A stretch of DNA of 64,000 nt from Fratercula arctica (taxonomy: Eukaryota > Chordata > Aves > Charadriiformes > Alcidae), in NCBI GenBank assembly GCA_947846985.1, contig CANTUZ010000025.1:11034100-11098099 (forward strand). The letters are read 5' to 3'. Both the position numbers and the translations under genes were made by a program. Below are positions 1 through 11,314 of the stretch, in pieces (positions within the stretch are counted from its first letter, which is position 1; the number at the start of each line of letters is the position of its first letter). Below the pieces are notes generated by a model that did not search any database, was not told the origin of the DNA, and saw nothing but the letters and a program-made list of their open reading frames with translations.

Positions 1-805
1 GATGGGCCGAGGCCAGTGGTATGAGGTTCAACAAGGCCAAGTGCCGGGTCCCGCACTTGGGTCACAACAACCCCATGCAACGCTACAGGCTTAGGGAAGA
101 GTGGCTGGAAAGCTGCCCAGCAGAAAAGAACCTGGGGGTGCTGGTCAACTGCCGGCTGAATATGAGCCAGCAGTGTGCCCAGGTGGCCAAGAGGGACGAC
201 AGCATCCTGGCCTGTATCAGGAACAGTGTATAGAGCAGGACTAGGGAAGTGATCGTCTCCCTGTACTCGGCACTGGTGAGGCCCCACCTCGAGTACTGTG
301 TCCAGTTTTGGGCCCCTCGTTACAAGAAAGACACTGAGGTGCTGGAGCGCGTCCAGAGAAGGGCAACAAAGCTGGTGAGGGGTCTGCAGAATAAGTCTTA
401 TGAGGAGCGGCTGAGGGAGCTGGGGTTGTTTAGCCTAGAGAAAAGGAGGCTGAGGGGAGACCTTATCGCTCCCTACAACTACCTGAAAGGAGGTTGTAGC
501 GAGGTGGGGGTCGGTCTCTTCTCCCAAGTAACAGGCGATAGGACAAGAGGAAACAGCCTCAAGTTGCACCAGGAGAGGTTTAGACTGGATATTAGGGAAA
601 ATTTCTTCACTGAAAGGGTTATTAAGCATTGGAACAGGCTGCCTAGAGAAGTGGTTGAGGCACCATCCCTGGAGGTATTTAAAAGATGGGTAGACATAGT
701 GCTGAGTGATATGGTTTAGTGATGGTTTTGGTCAGAGTCAGGTTGATGGTTGGACTAGATGATCTGAAAGGTCCCTTCCAACCTAGGCAATTCTATGATT
801 CTATG
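1..805 (+). mobile_element. CR1 LINE, 3' part (CR1-1), cut by the window edge
   Basis: This is the 3' end of an avian CR1 non-LTR retrotransposon. It carries the C-terminal part of ORF2, then the conserved CR1 3' UTR ending in the short tail repeat ATTCTATGATTCTATG at about 790-805. The 5' part lies outside the window. Over its first 240 bases it is almost identical to CR1-Z at 44580-44820, including a shared stop codon, so the two belong to one young subfamily. The tail and the reverse transcriptase C-terminal sequence make the identification firm. Confidence 0.95.
3..719 (+). pseudogene. CR1 ORF2 C-terminal remnant (reverse transcriptase thumb and tail)
   Basis: The reading frame covers the C-terminal third of CR1 ORF2, after the catalytic FADD motif. 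Recognisable pieces are the FNKAKC...LHLGHNN-type segment, the 'LGVLVN...MSQQCA' segment, '[15 protein letters not shown]' and '[12 protein letters not shown]', all standard CR1 thumb and C-terminal blocks. The frame is open from the window start to 719 except for one TAG at 231-233. The downstream frame restarts in phase, so this is a single nonsense change, not a frameshift. CR1-Z has the same TAG at the homologous place. The copy cannot encode a full ORF2. Confidence 0.9.
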
Positions 806-1066
806 CCTAGAAATATTAAGCAGCTTGCGATGCTGAAGGTCAAAATAACTATGTTCCTTGTTGTGGAGATGGGAGAACACACTGTGTCTGGTACACCATG
901 ATATTGTGCTCTCATGAAACAATACTTTCTACAATCCTCTGTTAAATTTCAGGACTCATCTCTGTCATCTTATGGTGCTTTCCCCCACTACAGAGGTGTA
1001 TAAAAATGGCACTTTAACATTGCAAGTTTTCTATAGGCCAAACTATGAATAGAACCAGTGGAGTTT

Positions 1067-1099
1067 GTATATATATTTTATATATATATATATACATAT
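1067..1099. repeat. TA microsatellite
   Basis: An alternating TA tract, interrupted by a short TTTTA. Confidence 0.85.
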
Positions 1100-2951
1100 G
1101 GTCTAAGCAAGGCTTGGTTTGTACAGGGTGTGTTGGCTTTGCAGCCAGATGTAGAAATCTATTTCCACTATCACATCTGTTTCGTTTCTCCAACTTCTTC
1201 CCTCTGCTATGGACTACATGCTGGCTTTTTCCAGCTAAGCATTTCCTTGCAGTGCTTCATTCCTAGACGGCTGCGCCTTATTAAAAAATAAAGCTGTGTT
1301 GAGGATAATGCTTGGCAGCATTGCATCTCGCTGCATGTCTGACGTGCCACTTGCAAGCCACAGTGTGGCACTCAGCAGGAAGTCCCATGACCCCCAGTAC
1401 TGCACACCATTCAAAATCTGTGATTGTTCAGGCTTTAAAAAATAAAAATCTTCTGGCTAGTGCTCCTTGCGCATGCCAAACAGCTTAGGCCTCCTCATAA
1501 AATTGTGTCCAGGACAATGTTTGGTTTCGTCTATGCAGTAGCAGCTCTCTGCTCCATAACAGCAGCATGTTGCTCTGAAAGTGAATCCCATATGATTTTA
1601 GGAAACATATGTCAGTCCTTGACAAAGAGGAGACTGTTTCTTGGAGACTTTTTTTTGCCCAGAAATGTCCAATTGTGTATAGCACAAGTTACCGAAGCGT
1701 CAACAGCAAACACAGATGGATAGTAATGCCCAGTACAGCAGTCTGAGCATTTTACAAAAGGAAATAGAAACCTCTGGCATCTGTGCATGGGTGATGATCA
1801 GATATTTAAATAGAACCACCCACCTGAATAGAAATATCCTCTTGATATTACCCTAAAGAGTGTATAAAGTTTTTAAATTCAAATGTTTAAACTATGTTAT
1901 TCAGAGCTATGCATGTATTGTACAAAGGGACAGGATGTAGAAATACGTCAGGTAAACAATCTCCCAGGGAACTTGCGTTGCTGGCCTCAAATGCTATGGA
2001 GATTTTTCTAGTTGTGTATTGGAGGCTAATCTGCTGCCTCCTGAAGTCAAGGGGTGACTTGCAGGTTGCAGCCTTTGTGAAGTTTGCTGTGAACCTGCTA
2101 GGAAGCTGTATAGAAGGGACTGCCTCAGATCTGGAGCAACGTATAGATATTTACATGATAACTGGCTAAGTTTCATGTCTCTGACAGTCCCTTTCCCTGA
2201 AAGCCCTGCTGGTGAGCCATGACAATAACTACATATAGATCACCTTCAGACATGCCTAAAAGATGATTATGTGTTGAATTTGCAGTGAAGGATATCAGGA
2301 ACAGAAATACAGAAATGCACTTCTTAAGAAGAAAGTACAAACACCAAAATTGGCTTGGCTCCAAAGTTCAGTCTACAATAAATAAGAATACCAACAACTT
2401 CACCAGCAGGGAGGTAAGAGTAATCAAGAACTAGTTTATGGCTGCCCAACCCATAGAGTATTTGCTCTGCTGATTAAGCCCATAGTAAAAGCCTTGGTGC
2501 TGAGCTTCACAGTAGAAAATCGGAACTCATTCTGTTCAAATGTGAAGCACTCACTGATTCAGCCCACAGCAAGTATTAAACACGCATGATTTTCAAGTGG
2601 ATGAGGCCTGGTCCTCTGCATAGATCATGACCATTTCAAATACTAATATAGAGTACCTCTGCCGCAACAGTTTATACTTGCATCTAATATAGTACAGATG
2701 AGTAGAAAACAGTTTGTGCTGACACAGTGTTCACTATGTAAATCCCTATGAATAGTTAAAGTTTGAAAACTGGCAATATTCTACAGACATGATCACCACA
2801 GGGATATGTATGGAGGGCAACTAAAACCACATCTCATCGACATCTGCAATTTTCTCTAGAATAATACAGAAAATGGTATTTCTACATCTGGTGATATGGT
2901 TTATTACTAATGGTGACTTTTTTTTTCAGAATGCCTACGGCTAATTCTTTT

Positions 2952-3011
2952 CAAATTACAGAAGGATATGGGCAAGACTGTAGAATTACAGAAGGATATG
3001 GGCAGATTAGA
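2952..3011. repeat. Two-copy 30-bp tandem repeat
   Basis: A segment containing AATTACAGAAGGATATGGGC occurs twice, 30 bases apart, with little divergence. It looks like a local duplication. Confidence 0.8.
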
Positions 3012-3422
3012 ATAAACTGAGTGAATTTGAGTCATGAAGCACAGCTGAGAAAAGTGCATATGAAAAGAATATCGCAATTCCATGCTGAGAAATCATCTGA
3101 GGTTAGGTTGTATGGTAAACACCCTCAGCGCTCGTCTGCCCACTGCTTGGTGGCATATGGATCTCCTATACACTGTCTTTGATGTTTTTGCTCCAGGTTC
3201 TTCCTGCACTCCAAAGACTAAACTGGTTCTCACAGTCAACTTCTCTGTCTTCTGTAACTTGCCCAAAGTAGTGGCATTATTCAGTCTCATTTAGTCTAGC
3301 CCCGTTAATCTGTGTGTCCAGTTTCCTTCTGGCACCTTTGCTGACCTTCATAATCTGTTTACTCATGCTACTCCTATGCCTGTTTTCTTGTTTTACTACC
3401 ATCAATTTGCTACTTCCTCTAC

Positions 3423-3445
3423 TTTTTTTTTTTTTTTTTTTTTTT
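3423..3445. repeat. T23 homopolymer
   Basis: A run of 23 T. It could be the reverse-strand poly(A) of a retrocopy, but no retrocopy was recognised next to it. Confidence 0.8.
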
Positions 3446-4898
3446 AAGTTACCTCTTGGCCATGTCATCTTCATGCAGGAGTTCCTGCCCTCCTTTTCCC
3501 ATTAGATTCTTCTGATGTGGGCTGTCAGTATACTGACCATAATAGCCTACAGCGTGATCTTTTAGATCAAAGAGGCAATGTTTCTATTTGTGTCACTATT
3601 TGTGGATCTACATAATGCATTTACTAGAGACACCTGTCTTTAGACCCTTCATAGTTCCCCATCATCTTAGTGATCTTAATAATGTCACCTCTCACTAATA
3701 AAAATACTGAAATTAGTTGGTACTTACCTATTAATACTAAATGACAAGCATATTATCTTTCAAAAGTGGACTCGCAGATGTATGTTTTTTGAGAGTAATG
3801 ATTGGAGAAGATATTACAGAGCAATACTCAGAATATGAAATAAAAAGGGTGAAGAGCTAGAAGAACTTGCATGTTATATAATTACTTAGGATTCTACTCT
3901 CTTGCTGCACAAAACAACAAAACTAGAGCAAAACAGAGGAAAATCAGCCTTTGATGAAGTTGGAGCCTGATTCACAAATTAACCAAATGCTTAAATTGGC
4001 ATTAAAAGTTGAGTGGAAGCCATAGAAGGAACTTGAATGATAGCTTAATTTGATTATCTTGGCCTGAGTCAGAGAGAGGGTAGGCAGCCATGATAGGCGT
4101 TAAAGCCCAAACACTGTCGTCATATTACAGTGATCCAGCATAGAAATGATTACAATAAGAATCTCCTGATGGACAGGTTCCTCACAAACAGAAAGGGATG
4201 ACTTTTTTTAGTACACTGAAGTTTGAAGAAGGCATTTTTGGGGTCCTTGTGTGGTATGCAGAATGCCAGGGTCTCACACTATTTTGATTAAGAGGGCTGC
4301 ATGCCTTTCAGCTGAACCTCCTTCAAAGTATTTCTCCTGTCTGATTCAGCTCACACCAGTTATTCTTCAGCCAAGACCCAATTTGCTGTAGGCAGGATAA
4401 TGTTTTAGATGTGGCCATGGTTAAATTAGTTGAAAATCTATAGGTGGGCACTAAATCCATGCCACTCAATATTGTGAGATGGTATACAGAGGTAGAACTT
4501 AAAAAGGAAGGATTTTTCAAGAGAGGAAGTTACCCTTGCTGCTCTCCCAGTCTTGTTGGAGAGAAAACATCAGAGTGACCCTGGTGTAGGGGTATCTACT
4601 TCCACTGCATCTTGCAGCTGTATCAGATTCAGACCATGCAATGCTACAGCTGTGCACATCTGGACAATACTGATCTCAAAGACCAAGATGAAGAATTTGA
4701 GAACTAGGAACAAAACATCCTCTGTTAAGTTATCTTGCTTGATGAGGAAAAGATGAGGAAAGCCTCAATTCTGTCAGTCTTCAGAAACACTCTCTTCATT
4801 GAGACAGCCATTTTTGTCATAAATGTTTCATTTCAAATACATCTTTTCACTGACAAACTCTAAAACCTTCTTCTCCCCTGAACAAAAAATTTCTGACT

Positions 4899-4915
4899 AA
4901 AAAAAAAAAAAAAAA
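4899..4915. repeat. A17 homopolymer
   Basis: A run of 17 A in otherwise unremarkable sequence. Confidence 0.8.
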
Positions 4916-5064
4916 GCCTGAAAAACCTGAGTCCTGCAGTCCATTAGGGATTTTGTTATTGCCACTGATGTTACCTGGGAGGTTATCAGATACTAGTGAT
5001 AAGCAGCAATGCAAATAACTAGTTAGCCATGGATGACTGCAAGTGTGGAAAATATTACTACCAC

Positions 5065-5407
5065 TGTCGTGGTTTGGCCTCAGATGGCAACAAAGAACCA
5101 CGTGTCGCTCGCTCAGCACTTCCCGGTACGGGAAGGATTCAAAAGAAAAAGGCAAAACTCTTGGGTTGAGACAAAGGCAGTTTAACAGAACAGCAAAGGG
5201 AACAAGAAAACAACAACACCACCACCACCACCGACAGAGAAATACACAAACGCGATTACGGAACCGCCGCTCCCCGCTGGTCCGGCCCCGGGACGCGCCA
5301 GCCCGATCCGAACCCGACTGCCTGCTCCCTCCCTCCTTTTAATCTCAGGGTGGGCGTGGCTCACATGGCATGGAATACTTAACCCTGTCCCCGCCGGAAC
5401 CAGGACA
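5065..5407 (-). repeat. 3' LTR of provirus A
   Basis: A 343-bp LTR. Read on the minus strand it starts TGTCCTGGTTCC and ends CCACGACA. A TATA-like ATTAAAAGG lies about 60 bases from the start. It contains an expanded ACC/AAC triplet tract that is shorter in the partner LTR. Confidence 0.95.
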
Positions 5408-5425
5408 TTATCCACCCCTTATTCC
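5408..5425 (-). promoter_or_regulatory. Polypurine tract of provirus A
   Basis: On the minus strand the purine-rich GGAATAAGGGGTGGATAA directly abuts the 3' LTR. This is the expected plus-strand DNA primer. The same tract occurs in B and, slightly changed, in C. Confidence 0.8.
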
Positions 5426-5690
5426 ATACCATTTTGCCACGCCCAGATCTTACAGTTTTCGGAACATGTGACTGGTGTACCCGGCGTAGCTCATGCACAC
5501 AGTCCATGGGCCGAAGATGCAGATCTTGAGGAAGTTGCTGGGCGTCAGCTCTGATCCCATCACCACTGTGCTTTACTCAATTCTTCATCAAAGTCCATCT
5601 GTCCTTAATTTGGGTGATTCTTACTGCAGTACAGCTGATACCAATTATAGTAACGAGGACATACAGTGACAGTGTTTCACACGATTTGAT

Positions 5691-8072
5691 TCATTGGCTA
5701 TTCTCACCCAAAATCAAGTCCCCATGAGGTACACATCGGACTTCCCCATCCTGCCACATTACCCACCAAGTGCACCCAGGTCCTTGGGCAAAAGCAATCC
5801 CACGGATGGGTTTGCCTTTGCCTAAGGCAGGGCTAATCCAGACTGTCTTCACCAACATATTCTTCATGTGCACTACGGGGACCTTATCCCCTTCTACAGT
5901 ACGTGGAAGTTTTGACTGGGCAGGGCCAGCCCGATTGGTAGATCCCCTGGTATTAACTAGCCAGGTAGCCTTTGCTAAATGTGCATCCCAATGTTTTAAG
6001 GTTCCACCACCCATTGCTCTCAGTGTAGTTTTTAACAGTCCATTGTACCGTTCGATCTTCCCAGAGGCTGGTGCGTGATAGGGGATGTGATATACCCACT
6101 CAATACCATGCTCTTTGGCCCAGGTGTCTATGAGGCTGTTTCGGAAATGAGTCCCGTTGTCCGACTTGGTTCTCTCTGGGGTACCATGTCGCCACAGGAC
6201 TTGCTTTTCAAGGCCCAGGATAGTATTCCGGGCAGTGGCATGGGGCACAGGGTATGTTTCCAGCCATCCGGTGGTTGCTTCCACCATTGTGAGCACATGG
6301 CGCTTGCCTTGACGGGTTCGTGGCAGTGTGATATAATCAATCTGCCAGGCCTCCCCATATTTATACTTCAACCATCGTCCTCCATACCAAAGAGGCTTCA
6401 AACGCTTGGCTTGCTTGATTGCAGCGCATGTCTCACATTCAGGGATGACCTGTGCAATAGTGTCCATGGTCAAGTCCACCCCTCGGTCACGAGCCCATCT
6501 ATATGTCGCATCTCTTCCTTGGTGGCCTGAGGTCTCATGGGCCCACCGAGCTATGAATAGTTCACCCTTACGTTGCCAATCCAGATCCACCTGAGCCACT
6601 TCAATCCTGGCAGCCCGATCCACCTGCTGGTTGTTCTGATGTTCCTCCGTGGCCCGATTCTTCGGTACGTGGGCATCTACGTGGTGTACTTTCACAACCA
6701 GATTCTCTATCCGGGCAGCAATATCTTGCCATAGTTCAGCAGTCCAGATGGGTTTGCCTCTGCGCTGCCAGTTGCCCTGCTTCCACTGCTGTAACCATCC
6801 CCACAGAGCATTTGCCACCATCCATGAGTCAGCGTAGAGATGAAGTACTGGCCATCTTTCTCGCTCGGCGATGTCCAAAGCCAGCTGAATGGCTTTCACC
6901 TCTGCAAACTGGCTTGATTCACCTTGTCCTTCACTGGCTTCTGCAACTTGTCCTGTAGGACTCCACACAGCAGCCTTCCACTTTCGATGCTTTCCCACAA
7001 TCCGGCAGGACCCATCAGTGAACAGGGCATATTGCTTCTCATTTTCTGGCAGTTTATTATATGGTGGGGCCTCTTCCGCACGCGTCACCTCCTCCTCTGG
7101 TGACATTCCAAAATCCTTGCCTTCTGGCCAGTCCATGATCACTTCCAGAATTCCTGGGCGACTGGGGTTTCCCATTCGAGTTTGCTGTGTGATCAGTGCA
7201 TTCCACTTACTCCATGTAGCATCAGTTGCATGATGTGTGGTGGGGACCCTTTCTTTGAACATCCAACCCAGCACCGGCAGTCGAGGTGCTAAGAGGAGCT
7301 GCGCTTCTGTACCAACCACCTCCGAAGCAGCTCCAACCCCTTCATATGCTGCCAAGATCTCCTTTTCTGTTGGAGTGTAGCGCGCTTCGGATCCTCTGTA
7401 TCCCCGACTCCAAAACCCTAGGGGTCGACCTCGGGTCTCCCCTGGTGCCTTCCGCCAGAGGCTCCAGGTAGGGCCATTCTCCCCGGCTGTGGTGTAGAGC
7501 ACGTTTTTAACATCTTGTCCTGCCCGGACTGGCCCCAGGGCCACTGCATGGACTATTTCCTGTTTGATTTGTTCAAAAGCTTGTCGTTGCTCAGGACCCC
7601 ATTTAAAATCGTTCTTCTTCCGGGTTACTCGATACAGAGGGCTTACAATCAGACTGTAATCTGGGATGTGCATCCTCCAAAAACCCACAATGCCTAAGAA
7701 AGCTTGTGTTTCCTTTTTGCTAGTTGGTGGAGACATAGCTGCTATTTTGTTGATCACATCCATTGGGATCTGGCGGCGTCCATCTTGCCATTTTATTCCT
7801 AAGAACTGGATCTCCTGTGCAGGTCCCTTGACCTTACTTCGTTTTATGGCAAAACCAGCTTTCAGAAGGATTCGGACTATTTTATCCCCTTTCTCAAAAA
7901 CTTCTTCGGCTGTGTTTCCCCATACAATGATGTCATCAATGTACTGCAGATGTTCTGGGGCTCCACCCTGTTCCAGTGCAGTCTGGATCAGTCCATGGCA
8001 AATGGTGGGGCTGTGTTTCCACCCCTGGGGCAGTCGATTCCAGGTGTACTGGATGCCCCTCCAAGGTGAAAG
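5691..8072 (-). pseudogene. pol: Provirus A pol: reverse transcriptase core, RNase H and integrase
   Basis: This is a long open frame; the ORF runs 8120 to 5691, and its first ~16 codons are out of frame with native pol. Numbering from 8120: the reverse transcriptase has LPQGWKHSP near residue 30 and the catalytic YIDD at 60-63. RNase H has D369 (FTDG), E407, D431 (YADSW) and D501. Integrase has an HHCC zinc site (H528, H533, C562, C565) and the DD35E triad D595, D654, E690 with exactly 35 residues between D654 and E690. A one-base insertion near 8073 breaks the frame from the upstream protease and N-terminal reverse transcriptase. No dUTPase is visible after integrase. The enzymes would act in reverse transcription and integration; here only the downstream part stays open. 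Confidence 0.93.
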
Positions 8073-8880
8073 CAAACTGTGGCCTGCACTCTGCTGCCAA
8101 AGGGATTGAGAAGAATGCATTCGCTATATCAGTCGTGGCATACCACTTGGCTGCCTTGGACTCCAGTTCATACTGCAGTTGTAGCATGTCCGGCACAGCA
8201 GCGCTCAGTGGTGCCATGACTTCATTCAGGCCACGATAGTCTACAGTTAGCCTCCACTCTCCATTGGATTTTCCCACCGGCCATATAGGACTGTTAAAAG
8301 GCGAGCGAGTCTTGCTGATCAGTCCTTGAACCTCTAGTTGACGAATCAGCTTATGGATGGGAATCAGAGAGTCTCGGTTAGTGCGATATTGCCACCGATG
8401 CACCGTTGTGGTAGCAATCGGCACCTGCTGTTCTTCGACCCTCAACAACCCCACAACAGAAGAGTCCTCCGAGAGACCAGGCAAGGTAGACAACTGTTTA
8501 ACTTCCTCCGTCTCCAAGGCAGCTATGCCAAAGGCCCACTGATACCCCTTTGGGTCCTTAAAATACCCTCTCCTGAGGTAATCTATACCAAGGATGCATG
8601 GAGCCTCTGAGCCAGTCACAATGGGATACTTTTGCCACTCATTCCCAGTCAGGCTCACTTCAGCCTCCAATACAGTCAACTCTTGGGATCCCCCTGTGAC
8701 CCCAGAAATACAAATGGGCTCTGCCCCCCCTCTATAGCTTGATGGTATCAGAGTGCACTGTGCTCCTGTGTCCACTAGAGCCTTATACTCCTGTGGGTCT
8801 GATGTGCCAGGCCATCAAATCCACACTGTCCAATAAACCCGGTTGTCCCTTTCCTCCACCTGGCTGGAGGCAGGGCCCCT
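8073..8880 (-). pseudogene. pol: Provirus A protease and N-terminal reverse transcriptase
   Basis: This frame begins after the gag terminator at 8881-8883 and stays in phase with the capsid frame upstream. It contains an aspartic protease with VDTGAQCTLIP (catalytic Asp in DTGA) just after a GTG at 8775. It then runs into the reverse transcriptase fingers (LTVDYRGLNEV, TTDIANAFFSIPL). A TGA at 8815-8817 interrupts it where provirus C has CGA, so it is a likely CpG decay. The frame is lost at about 8073 through one extra base. The sequence up to 7936 stays open in this phase but is no longer pol. Confidence 0.88.
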
Positions 8881-9870
8881 CTAATACTGGTCATGGTATC
8901 CGGTACTCACTTCTTGCAGAAATGACTTGGAGGTTCCTTCAAGAGGATCAGAAGCAAGATCAGGCCTTCTGCTCTGTCTGGGGAACTGCCCACTGGAAAC
9001 TGGGGCGGCACTTTTCCTGGAGGGATCCCCTTTTGTGGTTGTCCTTCCTTGCAACTCCTGTACCCGTGTCCGCAGGATCCAAGTAGGTTGTCCATCCCAC
9101 TTCCTCATGTCCTCTCTGTGGTCACGCAGGTAGAACCACAGGGTGCCTCGTGGTGTGTACCCTTTGTACTCTCTCTCTTGAGTGGGGAAATGCCTGCTCC
9201 TAATAGCTGAGATGCTGGCCCGTACAGGTGGGGAGTAGGACATATTCTCTTCAAGTTGCTGGACCTTCCGGGACAGTTTCTCCACAGCCGAGACAAGGGG
9301 GGAAGAGAGGCTTTCTTCATATCTCCGGAGCCGGCCAGCCACCTCATCCACCGTTGGTCCTTCTTCACCTTTCCATTCCATTACTGCCAGTGAGTTGGCA
9401 TATGACGATGGTACGCTCCGTACAAACTTCCGCCACATGGGCCTTGTGCAGTGCACCTCATCAGGGTCCGTGGGTAAGTCTGTGTTGTCCAAGTCATAAT
9501 AAATCATCTTCCGCACGGCTAATTCTCTCAGGTACTGGATACCTCTTTCCATGGTAGTCCACTTGCTTGGTTGACATAGAACATCTTCACTGAAGGGGTA
9601 CCTCTCCCTCACGCCTGACAGGAGTCGTTTCCAGAAGCTGAGGACTTGGGTCTTTTTTCCAATTGCCTTGTCAATGCCGCCTTCCCTAGACAGGGATCCC
9701 AATTGCCTGGCTTCCCTACCCTCTAATTCCAGGCTACTGGCCCCATTATCCCAACACCGAAGCAGCCAGGTGACAATGTGCTCGCCTGAAAGTCAGCTAA
9801 AATCTTTTCGCATATCCCGCAGTTCACTCAGTGATAGGGATCGGGTAATTATCTCTGGTTCTGCCTTTCC
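8881..9870 (-). pseudogene. gag: Provirus A gag, capsid and C-terminal part
   Basis: This is the capsid-type region of an ERVL Gag. It includes the conserved 'WLLRCWDNGA' and 'KAIGKK...LLSGVRERYPF' blocks, then a Leu-rich, probably coiled-coil helix (KLSRKVQQLEENM) and a 'LWFYLRD...KWDGQPT' motif before an Arg/Ser/Pro-rich tail. No CCHC zinc knuckle is present. A TGA at 9793-9795 lies in phase upstream of the capsid and is shared with provirus B. The region ends in TAG at 8881-8883, which is also present in provirus C at the same place. ERVL capsids are relatives of the mouse restriction factor Fv1; I infer only common ancestry. Confidence 0.85.
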
Positions 9871-10559
9871 TCCTGTCCTTGTGATGGCCCTGGTTCATCG
9901 TCATCTCTTACTACGCAAACCGATTTCTTTGTGTACTTCTTCTTTTGTATGGGGGCAACAGATACTGGCACGGGTTGGTTCCCTGGTTCAGCAGCAGTGG
10001 CTGTCACCGGGGCTGGAGTAGCTGCAGTGGCTGCCGCAGGGGTTGCGGTAGCCGCAGTGTCTGCCGCAGGGGTCGCAGTAGCCGCAGTGCCCGTCGCAGC
10101 AGCACCTGCCACAGGGGCCGCAGCAGCCGCAGTGCCTGCCGCAGGGGCCGCAGCGCCTGCTGGTCTGGTCTCTGTCTCTTTCTTCTGAGGGTGCTGCATA
10201 GCACTGAGCAGTGCCTGGTAGACACTAGCCAGGGCCCAGCACAGTACGGTGAGTTGTGCCTCTCTGGAATAGCCACAGCATTTTCCCTTCAGATATTCTA
10301 CTACTCTATCAGGGTCCTGTAATTGTTCAGGGGTGAAGTCCCAGACCATTGGAGGCGAGAAGTTCTCTAGGTACCTGCCCATGTTCTCCCACCTGCCATG
10401 CCACCCCTGACTGTCCAGCCTCGGAGCAGATCTCTGGGTGGTAGTCTTAAATAGTCGTTTAACCCTAAACAGGACCTGGAACATATTCAGCAGACATAAC
10501 ACTAGGAACATGCTGGTTTGAGCATCCCAAGGATATTCAAAATTCTCAAAAGCTGTCAT
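9849..10559 (-). pseudogene. gag: Provirus A gag, N-terminal part with membrane segment and Ala-rich linker
   Basis: The 236-codon frame starts with ATG at 10559, only three bases after the stop of the upstream membrane ORF and in the same phase. Residues 16-31 are strongly hydrophobic and are followed by a basic RVKRLFK, which suggests a second membrane segment with a cytosolic C-terminal side. Residues 133-190 form an Ala/Thr/Pro-rich repeat with a period of about 10 residues. A basic cluster (KKKYTKK, 206-212) and an acidic tract (DDDEP, 219 on) follow. A one-base deletion near 9870, relative to provirus B, puts the last residues out of frame. Function is inferred from position and from homology with provirus C's gag. 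Confidence 0.82.
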
Positions 10560-10562
10560 ACC

Positions 10563-10874
10563 TCACTCGAAGGAGAAAAGGGAGGCAAAAGAGCTGGGGA
10601 AAGTGTCCCCCCCCGTTTCCCCCATAGACTGGGTGTAATTATTAATGAATTCTGAGAGACGGTGCCCAATGTACGGACAGGACAGCAATACCACATAAAC
10701 ACCCCAAAATAACCGTCTAACAAGTGATGTTATCATACCATAAGCCGATATTGCACAGGACAGTAAAATGATAATCCTCATCCCCCTCCCAGAAGTAACA
10801 AATATCATCACAGGGAGTGCATAAAACACATAGGAGTTTACATAACACAGCCACGAGAACAAACTAAGCAACAT
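10563..10874 (-). CDS. Provirus A leader ORF: predicted multi-pass membrane protein upstream of gag
   Basis: This intact 103-codon ORF is the first after the primer binding site. Hydrophobic stretches lie at about residues 2-26, 33-51 and 55-68. They are followed by Tyr68-x-x-His71 and an N-glycosylation sequon Asn79-Tyr-Thr. The ORF ends in TGA, then GGT, then the ATG of the gag frame in the same phase. Provirus B has the same ORF at equal length with three amino-acid differences. In proviruses C and E the matching membrane region belongs to gag itself, so I read this ORF as the detached N-terminus of Gag. It resembles no family I know. A role in tethering Gag to an internal membrane is inference. 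Confidence 0.75.
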   Translation of the reverse strand: MLLSLFSWLCYVNSYVFYALPVMIFVTSGRGMRIIILLSCAISAYGMITSLVRRLFWGVYVVLLSCPYIGHRLSEFINNYTQSMGETGGDTFPSSFASLFSFE

Positions 10875-10952
10875 AGTGACCAGTGACTATTTACCTAACA
10901 AATTCGTTTTTTCAAGCTCTAGTTGGATTCTGTCGTTGTCTCAACCCTTCGA

Positions 10953-10970
10953 GCCCCACGTTGGGTGCCA
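10953..10970 (-). promoter_or_regulatory. Primer binding site of provirus A (tRNA-Lys type)
   Basis: On the minus strand it reads TGGCACCCAACGTGGGGC, seven bases downstream of the 5' LTR. It differs at one base from the tRNA-Lys1,2-type site found intact in provirus B. Confidence 0.9.
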
Positions 10971-10977
10971 AAAGGAC

Positions 10978-11314
10978 TGTCGTGGTTTGGCCTCAGATGG
11001 CAACAAAGAACCACGTGTCGCTCGCTCAGCACTTCCCGGTACGGGAAGGATTCAAAAGAAAAAGGCAAAACTCTTGGGTTGAGACAAAGGCAGTTTAACA
11101 GAACAGCAAAGGGAACAAGAAAACAACAACAACACCACCGACAGAGGAATATACAAACGCGATTACGGAACCGCCGCTCCCCGCCGGTCCGGTCCCAGGA
11201 CGCGCCAGCCTGCTCTGAACCCGACTGCCTACCCCCTCCCTCCTTTTAATCTCAGGGTGGGCGTGGCTCACATGGCATGGAATACTTAACCCTGTCCCTG
11301 CCGGAACCAGGACA
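10978..11314 (-). repeat. 5' LTR of provirus A
   Basis: A 337-bp LTR that would act as promoter, reading leftward. On the minus strand a TATA-like ATTAAAAGG lies near 11248. It faces the 5' LTR of provirus B, which starts 322 bases away and reads in the opposite direction. Confidence 0.95.

Larger units (their letters stand above)
806..5059. other. Unique non-coding DNA, no gene recognised
   Basis: This is AT-rich sequence with no reading frame that resembles a known protein and no clear transposon. It holds a TA microsatellite near 1067-1099, two copies of a 30-bp tandem repeat at about 2952-3011, a T23 run at 3423-3445 and an A17 run at 4899-4915. It forms the left flank of provirus A. Confidence 0.7.
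5065..11314 (-). mobile_element. Provirus A: near-complete env-less ERVL-like endogenous retrovirus
   Basis: This provirus is complete in structure and lies on the minus strand. Its 5' LTR is on the right (10978-11314) and its 3' LTR on the left (5065-5407). Both LTRs begin TG and end CA. The flanks carry a perfect 5-bp target duplication, ACCAC (5060-5064 and 11315-11319). Inside, in order, are the tRNA-Lys-type primer binding site, a membrane-protein ORF, gag, protease, reverse transcriptase, RNase H, integrase and a polypurine tract. There is no env: only about 280 bases separate the end of pol from the 3' LTR. The two LTRs differ at roughly 11 of 335 positions plus a repeat-length difference in a triplet tract (hand count, about 3%). 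The ERVL assignment rests on the Pol sequence style and Gag architecture. Confidence 0.93.

Noticed and set aside
5770..7471. Several plus-strand ORFs of 60-150 codons opposite pol of provirus A (repeated opposite B)
   Set aside because: These are shadows of a long, conserved coding region on the other strand, with no recognisable domains.
9931..10322. Two ORFs rich in Ala/Val or in Cys/Arg/Ser on the plus strand opposite gag of provirus A
   Set aside because: They are antisense readings of the 30-bp GC-rich gag repeat. Repeats with a length divisible by three stay open in all frames. The same happens opposite B at 12725-13308.
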